A DNA stretch of 50,885 bases from an uncultured bacterium (GTDB taxonomy: Bacteria > Bacillota_I > Bacilli_A > RFN20 > CAG-826), in assembly GCA_949297275.1 (NCBI GenBank), contig CASFQR010000006.1:1-50885 (forward strand), read 5' to 3'. Below, piece after piece: positions 34,812-44,218 of the stretch. The translations under genes and the position numbers were made by a program. A model generated the notes under the pieces. That model was not told the DNA's origin, did no database searches, and saw only the letters and a program-made list of their open reading frames with translations. Position 1 is the stretch's first letter. Every line of letters starts with the position of its first letter.

Positions 34812-35585
34812 ATGAAAAAAATAATCTTAGCTTTAAGTTTATGTACATTACTTGGAGCATGTAATGTTCATCATGATATTAATACTTTCCCCTTAGAAAA
34901 AGAAATCAGCGTTGTCACTTATTTAGTTTTAGGTAAAAATGGTTTATACCAAGGCCAAAAGGGCGAAGATATCGCGAGTGATTTTTTAGAAAACACTGTG
35001 CGTTATGTTGCTGAAAGTGGAGCAGCTTTGCCTGATAAAACTTTAGTGAGCAGCGAAATTAAAGATGTCGAATTCGTTTCCTGGGTCAAATATGATGGCG
35101 ATGGTACGCCTAAGATTTATCAAGAAGTACCATCCCTTAATTATGAGATTTTATATGCGACTTATCGCTACAAGGGCGAAATTAATTTAGGGGCGGGTAC
35201 TAGTAATGGTAGCAGCACGATCGATCCCGATGATCCAGTTAGTGAAAGTATTTATTATGTTACTGGTGAAGGAGCTTTTATGGGCGAGAATGCTTCTTGG
35301 AGTGAAGAATCTAATCTCCAATTAACCCCTTTAGCTAGCGATGATCCTAATATCGTAGAGCAATATACCATTACTTTAACTTTTAATCAAAACGATCAAT
35401 TTAAAATTATTTCAAGGCAAAATAATCAAGTCAATTGGCTTAGTCCTTGGCTCGAAGAAAACGGCACATATTTTTGTGGTGGTCAAGGTGAAAATATTGT
35501 CTGTTTAAATTCCGGCACTTATCATCTTTATCTTAAATTTTATCTTGATGGCGGCTTAAATATTTATTTAGGCTTAGCTAGTTAG
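34812..35585 (+). CDS. Putative starch-binding lipoprotein
   Basis: Lipoprotein of 257 residues with lipobox LGAC (C17). The N-terminal half (about 20-125) has no recognised domain. The C-terminal half (about 145-257) begins YYVTGEGAFMGENASW and continues with TITLTFNQNDQFKIISR, the pattern of beta-sandwich modules of SusE/SusF or CBM26 type that bind starch through aromatic residues (several Trp in NQVNWLSPW). No catalytic residues are visible. It lies between the amylase (13 bases) and pullulanase (8 bases) genes and has its own AAGGAG site, so a binding role in the same surface complex is inferred. Confidence 0.65.
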   Translation: MKKIILALSLCTLLGACNVHHDINTFPLEKEISVVTYLVLGKNGLYQGQKGEDIASDFLENTVRYVAESGAALPDKTLVSSEIKDVEFVSWVKYDGDGTPKIYQEVPSLNYEILYATYRYKGEINLGAGTSNGSSTIDPDDPVSESIYYVTGEGAFMGENASWSEESNLQLTPLASDDPNIVEQYTITLTFNQNDQFKIISRQNNQVNWLSPWLEENGTYFCGGQGENIVCLNSGTYHLYLKFYLDGGLNIYLGLAS

Positions 35586-35593
35586 GAGGTCTT

Positions 35594-38572
35594 ATGCCAA
35601 AACATAATATTTTCTCACTTATTAGTGGTTTAATTTTATTACCAATTTTAACGCTTGGGGTTAACCCTAAAGATCAAACATCTACTCCTTTATTTGAAGA
35701 TCCTATCGTTTATGATGAAGAAGTACATTATCAAATTGAAGATGGCGAAGAATTTAGTGGTGAACATTTAGAATTACAAGCAACTTCTCCTAGTAAAGTT
35801 GTCATCCATTACCGCAATAATGATGGCAATAATCCTAAACGAAGATTATATACTTGGTGCAGTGGAGTTAATGGGAAAGAAAATAGCGATTATACGCTTG
35901 TCGATGATGAAAATATGTATTTTACTTTCGATTTAACTTTACCGGAAAATGCTCTTTATAATGGGAAAGCTGGTTTATATTTTATCGTTAAATTAGAGGG
36001 AACATGGGACGGACAATCAAGCGATACTTATCTTGACTACGCGGATTATCAATTAGTAAATAACACTTTAGAGATTTGGTGTATCCCAGGTGAAGGTTCA
36101 GCCTTAGAAGTCCATCTCAGCGAAGAAGATACTTATTATGATAAAGTTTTAATGGCGCGCTTTTTAGATGATTGGAAAACAATTCGTTGTGAAGCGACTT
36201 ATTTCCCAGAATCTTATGAACTTTATGCTTATGAAGGTCGTTATTTAAGAGAAGGCGCACCAGTGCAAAATACTTTAAAACCTTATCGTCTAATTAAAAG
36301 AGCAGAGGTCGGTAAAGAAAATTGTACCTATGATTCTGAGAGTGAGACTTACATATTTGATATCGAATTAGCGACGACCGCTCATATTAATGTTTTATAT
36401 GTAGTGGAAACCGTTTATGAGACTTATCCAGATAAAAAACCAGAAAAATATGTTTCTTTTGAGTATCTATATGATACGCCTTTATTTGAAGAATATTATA
36501 CCTATGATGGCGATGATTTAGGTGTTACTTATAGCGAAGAGGAAGTGACTTTTAAATTGTGGTCACCTTGCTCAAGTAATGTTAGATTAAATTTATATAT
36601 TAATGGTACACCTGAGCAAGTTAGTAGCACTTTAGGTAATGATGATGGTCGTTCTTTCACCATGGCTTATACTCATTATGGTGTCTGGCAGGCAAGTGTC
36701 TCTTTTAAAACTCTCCCAACCTTATTAAATTGGTTTTACACTTATGAAGTTACCAATGTCAATGGGACGAGTGAAGTTGTTGATCCTTACGCGAAAGGAG
36801 TAGGAGTTAATGGGATGCGCGGTTATGTTGGACCATTAGATGCTTCCGATCCTGAAGGTTGGGATGAATTACCTTTAAAATGGGATCAAGATGAAATCTA
36901 TGATTTAAAGCGTCCGAGTGATTTAACAATTTACGAAGTTCATATTCGCGATTTAACGATTGATGAGACTTGGGTGTCGAATCAAAATAATGAACGCGGA
37001 ACTTATTTAGCCTTTGCTGAAAAAGGGACGACTTATACTGATCCTAAAAGTGGTAAAACCGTGAAAACTGGTTTTGACCACATCGAAGAACTCGGTGTCA
37101 ACGCGATTCAAATCTTGCCTTTTTTTGATAGCGATAATGATGAGACAAATTATAGTTATAACTGGGGCTATAACCCGACAAATTATAATGCTTTAGAAGG
37201 CGCCTATGCTTCTAGTAGTAGTGACATCGATAATCTTGGTGGTCTATATGACCCGATTAAACGGGCGAATGAATTTAAACAATTAGTGTTAGCCTATGCA
37301 AATAACGCGAATCATACTAGGGTTATTATGGATGTTGTCTATAACCATGTTTCGAGTGCTTCTAATTCTAATTTTAATAAAATTATGCCGAAATATTTCT
37401 TCCGAATGACGGATGATGGCTATTATATGAATGGTTCCGGTTGCAATAATGAAATCAAGACCGAACGCAAGATGGTGAGAAAATTTATCGTTGATTCCGT
37501 CTCTTACTGGGCAAAAGAATATAAGATTAAAGGTTTCCGCTTTGATTTAATGGAGTTAATTGATTATCAAACGATGGCGGCCGTGCAAGAAGCCCTTTAT
37601 CAAATTGATCCTGATATCGTCATCTATGGTGAACCTTGGTCACTCGGTTATAATGGCTCAACGGATGGCACTGGACCAACTAATCGCGGGACAGTTTATA
37701 GTAAACTTTATGGTCATGATGGGATGAACGGCGTTGCCGCTTTTAATGACAGCGGTCGCAATGCCTTAAAAGGCGAAAATACTTGCGGCGGGAATGGTTA
37801 TGGCTTTATTAGTCAAGGGACAGGCGATAGCAGCAACAAAGTTAATGATGTAATGAATTTATTTAAAGGGGTAATTAATGAAGGAGCAAATCCTGATCAA
37901 ACGATTAATTATGCTTCTTGTCATGATAATTACACACTTTTCGATCAATTAAATTATCATCTTCATAATGGTGGTTTAACTAATCCCCCAGCAGAATATG
38001 AGCCTTCGCCTTTAACGGTCGCGCAGGCTTCTTTATCGGTGCATGCTTATATCTTTGCTAGCCAAGGCATCGCCTTTATGCATGGCGGGGAAGAAATCTT
38101 CCGCACGAAGAAAGAATATGATCCAAGCGATACGACTGATAATTATGAGATGTATGGTTACACCATCACTCATAATTCTTATAATTCTAGCGATGCAACA
38201 AATGCCTTTGAGTGGGACCGCAAAATTAGCATTGAATATCATGGCGAAGACATTGATGTTTCGTCCTATAGCGAAAAATTTAAAGAAGCAGTAGCGATTC
38301 ATTCTTACTTTTCGCGCTTTGCTTATGGCGAAACGGAAAATAAAGTCAATACTTGGAGTAATGAAGAGGGCTCAGTAGTTGCTGGCCAAGGCGAATATTA
38401 TTTTGTCTTCTTAACTAATCGCGAAGGCGGGGCAATCTCTTTTGATAATATTAATCAAGCCGAATTATTATTTACTTCTAATCCAAGTGAAGATGGTGGC
38501 ATCACGAATAATAATGGTGTTGGTTTATCTTTAACTGGCCTAACTTGTGCTATATATAAGGGGAATTGGTAA
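35594..38572 (+). CDS. pulA: Type I pullulanase
   Basis: Secreted debranching enzyme of 992 residues that cleaves alpha-1,6 links in pullulan and amylopectin. After a signal-like N-terminus (about 6-22) come a CBM41-like region (about 55-165), an N2-type domain (about 170-295), CBM48 (about 305-415) and the GH13 barrel (about 440-880). The diagnostic type I motif appears as YNWGYNP (522-528; the usual form is YNWGYDP). Catalytic residues are D651 in GFRFDLMEL, E680 in IYGEPW and D778 in SCHDN. The signal has no lipobox and there is no C-terminal anchor, so it may be free or held by partners. GGAGG precedes the start. Confidence 0.94.
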   Translation: MPKHNIFSLISGLILLPILTLGVNPKDQTSTPLFEDPIVYDEEVHYQIEDGEEFSGEHLELQATSPSKVVIHYRNNDGNNPKRRLYTWCSGVNGKENSDYTLVDDENMYFTFDLTLPENALYNGKAGLYFIVKLEGTWDGQSSDTYLDYADYQLVNNTLEIWCIPGEGSALEVHLSEEDTYYDKVLMARFLDDWKTIRCEATYFPESYELYAYEGRYLREGAPVQNTLKPYRLIKRAEVGKENCTYDSESETYIFDIELATTAHINVLYVVETVYETYPDKKPEKYVSFEYLYDTPLFEEYYTYDGDDLGVTYSEEEVTFKLWSPCSSNVRLNLYINGTPEQVSSTLGNDDGRSFTMAYTHYGVWQASVSFKTLPTLLNWFYTYEVTNVNGTSEVVDPYAKGVGVNGMRGYVGPLDASDPEGWDELPLKWDQDEIYDLKRPSDLTIYEVHIRDLTIDETWVSNQNNERGTYLAFAEKGTTYTDPKSGKTVKTGFDHIEELGVNAIQILPFFDSDNDETNYSYNWGYNPTNYNALEGAYASSSSDIDNLGGLYDPIKRANEFKQLVLAYANNANHTRVIMDVVYNHVSSASNSNFNKIMPKYFFRMTDDGYYMNGSGCNNEIKTERKMVRKFIVDSVSYWAKEYKIKGFRFDLMELIDYQTMAAVQEALYQIDPDIVIYGEPWSLGYNGSTDGTGPTNRGTVYSKLYGHDGMNGVAAFNDSGRNALKGENTCGGNGYGFISQGTGDSSNKVNDVMNLFKGVINEGANPDQTINYASCHDNYTLFDQLNYHLHNGGLTNPPAEYEPSPLTVAQASLSVHAYIFASQGIAFMHGGEEIFRTKKEYDPSDTTDNYEMYGYTITHNSYNSSDATNAFEWDRKISIEYHGEDIDVSSYSEKFKEAVAIHSYFSRFAYGETENKVNTWSNEEGSVVAGQGEYYFVFLTNREGGAISFDNINQAELLFTSNPSEDGGITNNNGVGLSLTGLTCAIYKGNW

Positions 38573-38573
38573 A

Positions 38574-38972
38574 ATGAAAAAACGAATTATCTTTTTAGCG
38601 CTTTTACCGTTATTAGTATTAGCTAGTTGCGATCCTGATAATAGCGTTTCTTCCACTAGTGAAGAATCTTCTAGTTCTATTAAAGAAGGCCGCGGGGATT
38701 ATCGAGTTGATTTTTATCTTAATTACAATAAACAATCTAGTAGTGATATTTATTTAACGATTTGGGTTGATGAAGGGGAAAAATTAACTGAGCCAACTAC
38801 CCCAACAGAAAGCGATGATTTATTATTTACGGTTTTTGCTGGTTGGTCACCTTATCCTTTTGCTGATCGCCTCGATCAAATATGGGATTTTGCTAACGAT
38901 GTCTATCCTAGTGATACACCATATTTATATATGTATGGCATTTGGCTAAGAGAAGGAGAAAGTTTATCTTAG
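38574..38972 (+). CDS. Small lipoprotein with InlB-type repeat unit
   Basis: Lipoprotein of 132 residues, lipobox LASC (C19). I take the ATG one base after the pullulanase stop; a longer frame from 38547 would start inside pulA. Following a Ser-rich linker, about residues 40-130 show one unit resembling the InlB B-repeat/Listeria-Bacteroides repeat: VDFYLNYN, then EGEKLTEPTTPT, FAGW, WDFANDVYPSDTPYLYMYGIW. Such beta-grasp repeats usually occur in adhesins and large surface proteins; a single unit alone is small. It closes the starch operon and could be an accessory surface factor. Confidence 0.75.
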   Translation: MKKRIIFLALLPLLVLASCDPDNSVSSTSEESSSSIKEGRGDYRVDFYLNYNKQSSSDIYLTIWVDEGEKLTEPTTPTESDDLLFTVFAGWSPYPFADRLDQIWDFANDVYPSDTPYLYMYGIWLREGESLS

Positions 38973-39020
38973 CGATTAAATTTCTCTTTAGCGACAATTT
39001 TGTTAAAATAAGAGGAGAAA

Positions 39021-40256
39021 ATGAATTTAATTAAAAAAAGTTTCGTTCGTTTATATCAAGGCATCATTTATCTACTTAAGCCGATGGTGGGCATTAAAGA
39101 ACCAGTGATGCGGATTGAAGAAGGAGCCTTAACCAAGGTCGATGAAATTTTATATCTCCATTTTTTGAAAAAAGCTTTTATTTTAGTGGATCCTGTAATT
39201 AATCGCTTAGATTTAATCGCCCCTTTAAAGAAAGATTTAGCTGCAAAAAATATTCATTATGTGATTTATGATCAAATTTCACAAAATCCTTCGACGAATG
39301 AAATTGATCGCGCTTATTTAGAATTTTTAAAATATTATAAAAATTATCATGATGTTGCTTTAATTGCCGTTGGTGGAGGCTCAACGCTTGATGCAATGAA
39401 GGGTTTAAAAATTAAATTAGTCAAAAAGGGCAGGCCTTTAGAAAGATATCGCGGTTTATTAAAAGTTCATCATCCTAAAACTCCTTTAATGATTGGGGTA
39501 CCAACTACTTGCGGTAGCGGGGCTGAATGCACCTTAGCGGCCGTCTTAACTTCTACACAAACTGGTCATAAATTTATTATTAATGACCCCTCTATAATTC
39601 CTAGTTATGCGATTTTAGATCCTAATTTATTAAAAACTTTGCCTAAACACCTCCTAGCAAACACTGGGATGGATGCTTTAACTCATTTAATTGAAAGTTT
39701 TATTGGGCGATCTAATACTAAAAAGACGAAAGAATATGCCTTACTGGCCTTAAAGAAAATTCATGATAATTTATTAAAAGCTTATTTTGATCAAGAAAAC
39801 AATATCAATTATCTTTCTGAGATGCTTTTAGCTAGTTATTATGCCGGGAATGCTTTTACGCGCGGGTATGTTGGTTATGTCCATGCTTTAGGCCATGCGT
39901 TTACGAGTTTATATCATATCCCACATGGGGAAATTAACGCTATTTTGTTGCCGCTTGTCCTCACTCGTTATGGTAAAAGCGCGAAGAAAAAATTAGCTAT
40001 CCTTAGTGACACCTTAAATTTAACCCCGAGCAAGCAATCAAATAAAGAAAAGGCTTTAGCCTTTATTTCTTACATTAAAAATCTTGTTAAAGAATTAGGC
40101 TTACCAACTTCCTTAGAAATCAAATATAATTTTATCGAGGTGAGTCGCATCGCTTCATTAGCCTATAAGGAAGCGACGCCTGATTACCCCGTGCCTTTAT
40201 TATTAGATCAAAATGAATTGATTGGAATTATCTCCCTCGCGATTAGAAAGGAATAA
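39021..40256 (+). CDS. Iron-containing alcohol dehydrogenase
   Basis: Group III (Fe-ADH) dehydrogenase of 411 residues. The nucleotide-binding GGGS motif is at 118-121, with PTTCGSGAE at 161-169. Metal ligands by family pattern are D218 and H222 (MDALTH), H288 (YVHALGH) and H302 (IPHGE). It probably reduces an aldehyde or ketone with NAD(P)H during fermentation; substrates of this family vary (butanol, propanediol, lactaldehyde) and cannot be assigned. AGAGGAG precedes the start. It is followed 5 bases later by galT and heads a long plus-strand run of genes to rimO. Confidence 0.92.
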   Translation: MNLIKKSFVRLYQGIIYLLKPMVGIKEPVMRIEEGALTKVDEILYLHFLKKAFILVDPVINRLDLIAPLKKDLAAKNIHYVIYDQISQNPSTNEIDRAYLEFLKYYKNYHDVALIAVGGGSTLDAMKGLKIKLVKKGRPLERYRGLLKVHHPKTPLMIGVPTTCGSGAECTLAAVLTSTQTGHKFIINDPSIIPSYAILDPNLLKTLPKHLLANTGMDALTHLIESFIGRSNTKKTKEYALLALKKIHDNLLKAYFDQENNINYLSEMLLASYYAGNAFTRGYVGYVHALGHAFTSLYHIPHGEINAILLPLVLTRYGKSAKKKLAILSDTLNLTPSKQSNKEKALAFISYIKNLVKELGLPTSLEIKYNFIEVSRIASLAYKEATPDYPVPLLLDQNELIGIISLAIRKE

Positions 40257-40261
40257 ATTTT

Positions 40262-41770
40262 ATGCAATTACCTGTCATTAATCATTTAATTTATTACGCG
40301 AATAAGCATCTAGAATTAGCAACGCTTGATAATATTTATAAATATAATGAATTATTACATTTCTTAAACGCGGATGAAATGGCGTTTACTTCCGAAGATT
40401 TATCTTATATCGACCAATTAGATCGCCCTGATATATTACTTGATCGCTTAATGAATGAACTCGCTATTAACAAGATTGAATTACCCTATAGTGAAGAAAC
40501 AATTAAAGCTGAAGTAATGGGTATTTTATCACCTTTACCTAGCCGCGTTATTGAGCGATTTAATGCTTATCAAAATAAAGAAGAAGCAATCAAAGATTTT
40601 TATCATTTAAATATTGCTTCTTATTATGTCCAAGCGACAAATATTGCTCGCAATAAAAAATGGTGGACAAAAGATAATCTAGTCATCACCATCAATTTAA
40701 GTAAGCCAGAAAAAGATAATAAAGATATCCGTAACGCGCTTTTAAATCAAAATGTTACTTATCCCCAATGTGTTTTATGTTATGAAAATGAAGGTTTTTT
40801 TGGCAAAGGGAAATTTTTAAATCGCAAAAATATTCGCGTGATTCCTTTAACTTTAAATCACGAAGATTGGTTTATGCAATATTCGCCTTATGGTTATTAT
40901 GATGAACATTTAATCGTGATTAAAAAGCATCATGAACCGATGCATATCACTTTAAATAATCTCTTAGCAATGTTTGATTTTGTCGATCAATTCCCCTTTT
41001 ATTTTATTGGTAGCAATAGCGATTTACCAATTACCGGCGGTTCGATTTTAAGTCATGAACATTTTCAAGGGGGCTTAGAGAGGATGCCTTTAATGTTAGC
41101 AAAGACCAAAGAGCATTTTTCTTTAGGTGAAAAATATAGCGATGTTGATTTAGGCATTTTAGATTGGCCAAATACCGCTTTTATTCTTGAAAGTAAGAAT
41201 TGTCAAAAATTAGTGGAAGTCATTAAGGTGATGAATGAAGTGTGGCTAACTCATAGCGATGAAAAATGCGATATTATTGCATCGAGTAATCATGAGCGAC
41301 ATAATTCAATTACTCCCTTATTAGAGAAAAAAGGTGATTTATATCGCTTTTTTATGATTTTAAGAAATAATCGTACCTCAGAAAAATATCCGGAAGGCAT
41401 CTTCCATGCGCATCAAGAATATTATCATATTAAAAAAGAAGGAATTGGCCTTATTGAGGCTAGTGGGTATTTTATCTTACCTGGCCGTTTAGATAAAGAA
41501 TTGCCTTTAATTGCCAAAATTTTAGCTAATCCTTCCTTAAAAGAAGAATATCTACGCGCTTACCCTAATTTAGAAAAATTTAGCGGAATGATTGATGAAT
41601 TAATCTTAGTAGATAATCCCGATAAAGATGCTTTAATTAAAGATTATTTAGGGGATGTTATCCGCGGCATATTAAATAACACTGCGGTGTATAAAAATGA
41701 TCAAAATGGTTTAGATGGTTTAAATCGTTATTTAAAGAAAATCATAGAGGTAATTAACAATGCAAACTAA
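40262..41770 (+). CDS. galT: UDP-glucose-hexose-1-phosphate uridylyltransferase, class II
   Basis: Leloir pathway enzyme of 502 residues, the class II type found in Firmicutes: it exchanges UMP between UDP-glucose and galactose-1-phosphate. The active-site histidine motif is SHEHFQGG (264-271), preceded by the conserved GYYDEHLIVI and SNSDLPITGGS segments. The class II enzyme lacks the zinc-type HPH motif of E. coli GalT. It overlaps the following galactokinase-like gene by 11 bases. It pairs functionally with galM and the GH2 enzyme at 15-20 kb. galE is not in the window. Confidence 0.95.
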   Translation: MQLPVINHLIYYANKHLELATLDNIYKYNELLHFLNADEMAFTSEDLSYIDQLDRPDILLDRLMNELAINKIELPYSEETIKAEVMGILSPLPSRVIERFNAYQNKEEAIKDFYHLNIASYYVQATNIARNKKWWTKDNLVITINLSKPEKDNKDIRNALLNQNVTYPQCVLCYENEGFFGKGKFLNRKNIRVIPLTLNHEDWFMQYSPYGYYDEHLIVIKKHHEPMHITLNNLLAMFDFVDQFPFYFIGSNSDLPITGGSILSHEHFQGGLERMPLMLAKTKEHFSLGEKYSDVDLGILDWPNTAFILESKNCQKLVEVIKVMNEVWLTHSDEKCDIIASSNHERHNSITPLLEKKGDLYRFFMILRNNRTSEKYPEGIFHAHQEYYHIKKEGIGLIEASGYFILPGRLDKELPLIAKILANPSLKEEYLRAYPNLEKFSGMIDELILVDNPDKDALIKDYLGDVIRGILNNTAVYKNDQNGLDGLNRYLKKIIEVINNAN

Positions 41771-42842
41771 AGAAACTTTCGGAGCTTATTTCCATTATTT
41801 GCCACATGCGACTTTAACTTATCGCCTAGCCTTACCATTAATAAGTACTTATCCTAGTTTAACCAAAGAAGAGTCTTATTATTTTTTCCCTAACGAAATC
41901 TTCTATGAAATTAGTTTAGCCCCGCGAAATGATTATAAGATTCATCTCCGTCATCACGATCAGACTTGTTTAATTGATTTAACTGCTTTAGATAAAAAGA
42001 AAGATTGCCCCTTTTATTTAGGGACAATGTATCTTTATCTATTATTAAATGAAAAAGGTTATTTTTATCATGGCTATGATGTAACCTATCAATCGCATCT
42101 AAATAATCAAGATCTTGAATTAGCAGCTTATTTAATCACTTTAATTAAGACAATTAATCATGATGATAATAAAGATTTATTAGCAGTAGAAGAAATGCTA
42201 ATAATCTTAAAAGAAGTTTTTGAGCGCTTAAATTCACCTTTACCATTTAACTATTTAATTGCCCTTTTTAATCAACAAGATGCTTTTATTAATTGTGATC
42301 AAAATATGCCTATAATTAATAATTTCCCCTTTCCTTTTTCTTATCACTATGCCTATTTATATCATCGCGATTCCCTCTTAGCGTTATCCGCCAATAATCA
42401 AATGAAAAAACGCATTCAAAATGTCCTTTTAGCGATTTTTAATAAAGATAATTATTGTGATCTTAGCCCCAGCGAATTTGCTTATCGGATGTCTTTATCT
42501 TACGCACTTGATGAATTAGATAAATATTATGCGCAACAATTATTTGATTTAATTATGCAAAATCGTTTATTACTTGCGGCCTTAAAGACCAAAGACGAAA
42601 GTCAATTTTATCGCCTAAATTTAGAACGCAATTTTAAAATTAATAAATTATTTTTATTAAAAGATAATCATTATCATGCGACCTTAGTCAATTATTTAGC
42701 GTTAAATTATCCTAAAGTTAATTATTTAACCCCCTTCCTATTTGCTAGTGGGGTCATGTTATTTTCTAAGGAAGAAATTAATAATCTAACCTTTAAAGGC
42801 GAGGAATTTAAAAATTATTCTCTCATAAGATTAACAAAATAA
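41760..42842 (+). CDS. Galactokinase-like protein lacking kinase motifs
   Basis: Protein of 360 residues coupled to galT by an 11-base overlap, the place where galK is often found. The framework follows GHMP galactokinases: an FG start near 7, a strand pattern FPNEIFYEISLAPRNDYKIHL (43-63), the helix GTMYLYLLLNEKGY (88-101), GYDV and LELAAYL (119-125), then a C-terminal helix pair with ALKTKDESQFYRLN where galactokinases have ALxxGDxxxFGxLM. The defining motifs are gone: no GRVNLIGEH, no GLSSSA ATP loop (it reads TYQSHLNNQ at 109-117), and no GxGFGGC. It is therefore probably not a kinase. It could be a pseudoenzyme, a regulator or a GalT partner. The homology is judged by eye and is moderately certain. 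Confidence 0.6.
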   Translation: MQTKETFGAYFHYLPHATLTYRLALPLISTYPSLTKEESYYFFPNEIFYEISLAPRNDYKIHLRHHDQTCLIDLTALDKKKDCPFYLGTMYLYLLLNEKGYFYHGYDVTYQSHLNNQDLELAAYLITLIKTINHDDNKDLLAVEEMLIILKEVFERLNSPLPFNYLIALFNQQDAFINCDQNMPIINNFPFPFSYHYAYLYHRDSLLALSANNQMKKRIQNVLLAIFNKDNYCDLSPSEFAYRMSLSYALDELDKYYAQQLFDLIMQNRLLLAALKTKDESQFYRLNLERNFKINKLFLLKDNHYHATLVNYLALNYPKVNYLTPFLFASGVMLFSKEEINNLTFKGEEFKNYSLIRLTK

Positions 42843-43396
42843 TGGTGCGTAATAAGAAATTAACTTTCAGTTTTTTAATGGTGATGATTGCCTTAGCCCT
42901 ATGCGCCTTCATCCCCTTATTTTTTCCGCTATTAAGTGTCGATAATTCTTTAACGAGCGAACGAAAGATGATGTTAAATTTTCTCCATTTAGCGTTCGGG
43001 GATGATTTTACTAATCTAGTAAATTTAGATACCTTATATATAAGTGGGAACGGGTTTATCTTTTGTACTCTCATCGCTGGCTTAGCGATGATTATGATGA
43101 CGATTATTTTTGCATTTTATTATGCTTTTTCTAAGAAAAAATCTCCATATTCTTTTATTCTCTTAGGTTTAGCAACCCCCTTTGATGCTTTATATATTGT
43201 CGGCTTATTTTTACTTCGTTCATTATTTTTAGCCTCGAACCCTAATTACGCGATTAATCAATGGAGAGTGAGTCTTTTACCTTCCTATTATATTGCTTTA
43301 ATTGCTGCGATGAGCGTAGCAATTTATTTGATATTTATTATAATATATATGGGCGTTGTTGTCCCTAGTAGGAAAGTGAATGATGTTCAAAAATAA
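42842..43396 (+). CDS. Four-helix membrane protein, unknown function
   Basis: Protein of 184 residues with four predicted membrane helices (about 9-33, 71-94, 104-126, 147-171) and a 35-residue loop after the first. I see no motif. It starts on the last base of the preceding stop codon without a clear ribosome binding site, suggesting coupled translation, and its end overlaps the next gene by 17 bases. Its neighbours are a galactokinase-like gene and a nuclease lipoprotein, which say little about its job. Confidence 0.6.
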   Translation: MVRNKKLTFSFLMVMIALALCAFIPLFFPLLSVDNSLTSERKMMLNFLHLAFGDDFTNLVNLDTLYISGNGFIFCTLIAGLAMIMMTIIFAFYYAFSKKKSPYSFILLGLATPFDALYIVGLFLLRSLFLASNPNYAINQWRVSLLPSYYIALIAAMSVAIYLIFIIIYMGVVVPSRKVNDVQK

Positions 43397-44207
43397 GATT
43401 TTAAAACCCCTTTTAAGTTTAAGCGCGACGATTGTGCTTCTAATTGGCGGCATTTTTTCTTTAAATAGTTGTAATCAAGATTATTACGCTGCAATTAAAG
43501 ATTCTTATCAAGGCGAAGAACTCAAATTAGCGTTAAATAAAATTATTAGTCATCGCGAACAAGTTAGTTACGCCTCCTTAGCCCGCATCTATGCGACTAG
43601 TGACGCTGCTCCTAATAGTGAGATTGATTCATTAACTGGTTTTCCAACAGAAGTTGTCCTATTTTATACTGGGGAAGTAGTTGAATGGTCACCTTGGGGC
43701 CAAATGGGAACATCGCTAAATGATATTAATCGTGAGCATGTTTGGCCGCAGTCGCGCTTTAAAGTTTATGGGGAAGCAATCCCAGGACCTTATAGTGATC
43801 CCCATATGGTTAGGCCAACTTTATATTCGATTAATGTTAGTCGCTCAAATTATTTCTACGCGGAAGAAGGCAATAATGTTTTTGATCCCGCTAAAATTGA
43901 GGGTGGAGATATTACTTATCGCGGCGATATCGCTCGCATCCTTTTTTACACGGCGACGCGATATTTAGAGCTTGAATTAGTGGACGCAAAAAGCGCTCCA
44001 AGTGACCTCAATCAAATGGGTTGTTTATCGGATTTATTAGAATGGAATTTAACTTATCCGGTTTTAGATAGAGAAAAACAACGTAATGAAGCAATCTATG
44101 CTTCAAGTCAAGCTAACCGCAATCCTTTTATTGATCATCCTGAATACGCTTGTCGCATTTGGGGCAATGTTAGCGATCAAACCAAAGCCATCTGCGGCTT
44201 AATTTAA
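43380..44207 (+). CDS. Secreted endonuclease I-family nuclease, lipoprotein 1
   Basis: Lipoprotein of 275 residues (lipobox LNSC, C31) with an endonuclease I (EndA/NucM-type beta-beta-alpha metal) domain. The signature REHVWPQS has H120; the second motif reads DPHMVRPTLYSINVSRSN, keeping H142 but replacing the second His of the usual DLHH by Met. RGDIARILFY and NPFIDHPEYA are also typical. Such enzymes degrade DNA or RNA outside the membrane, probably for nutrient nucleotides. An ATG ATG start offers 43380 or 43383. A second family member follows 11 bases later. Confidence 0.87.
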   Translation: MMFKNKILKPLLSLSATIVLLIGGIFSLNSCNQDYYAAIKDSYQGEELKLALNKIISHREQVSYASLARIYATSDAAPNSEIDSLTGFPTEVVLFYTGEVVEWSPWGQMGTSLNDINREHVWPQSRFKVYGEAIPGPYSDPHMVRPTLYSINVSRSNYFYAEEGNNVFDPAKIEGGDITYRGDIARILFYTATRYLELELVDAKSAPSDLNQMGCLSDLLEWNLTYPVLDREKQRNEAIYASSQANRNPFIDHPEYACRIWGNVSDQTKAICGLI

Positions 44208-44218
44208 GGAGAAAAAAT

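Noticed and set aside
38976-39031. Inverted repeat ATTAAATT / AATTTAAT around the Fe-ADH start
   Set aside because: Short, AT-only, with a long loop; expected by chance in this composition.
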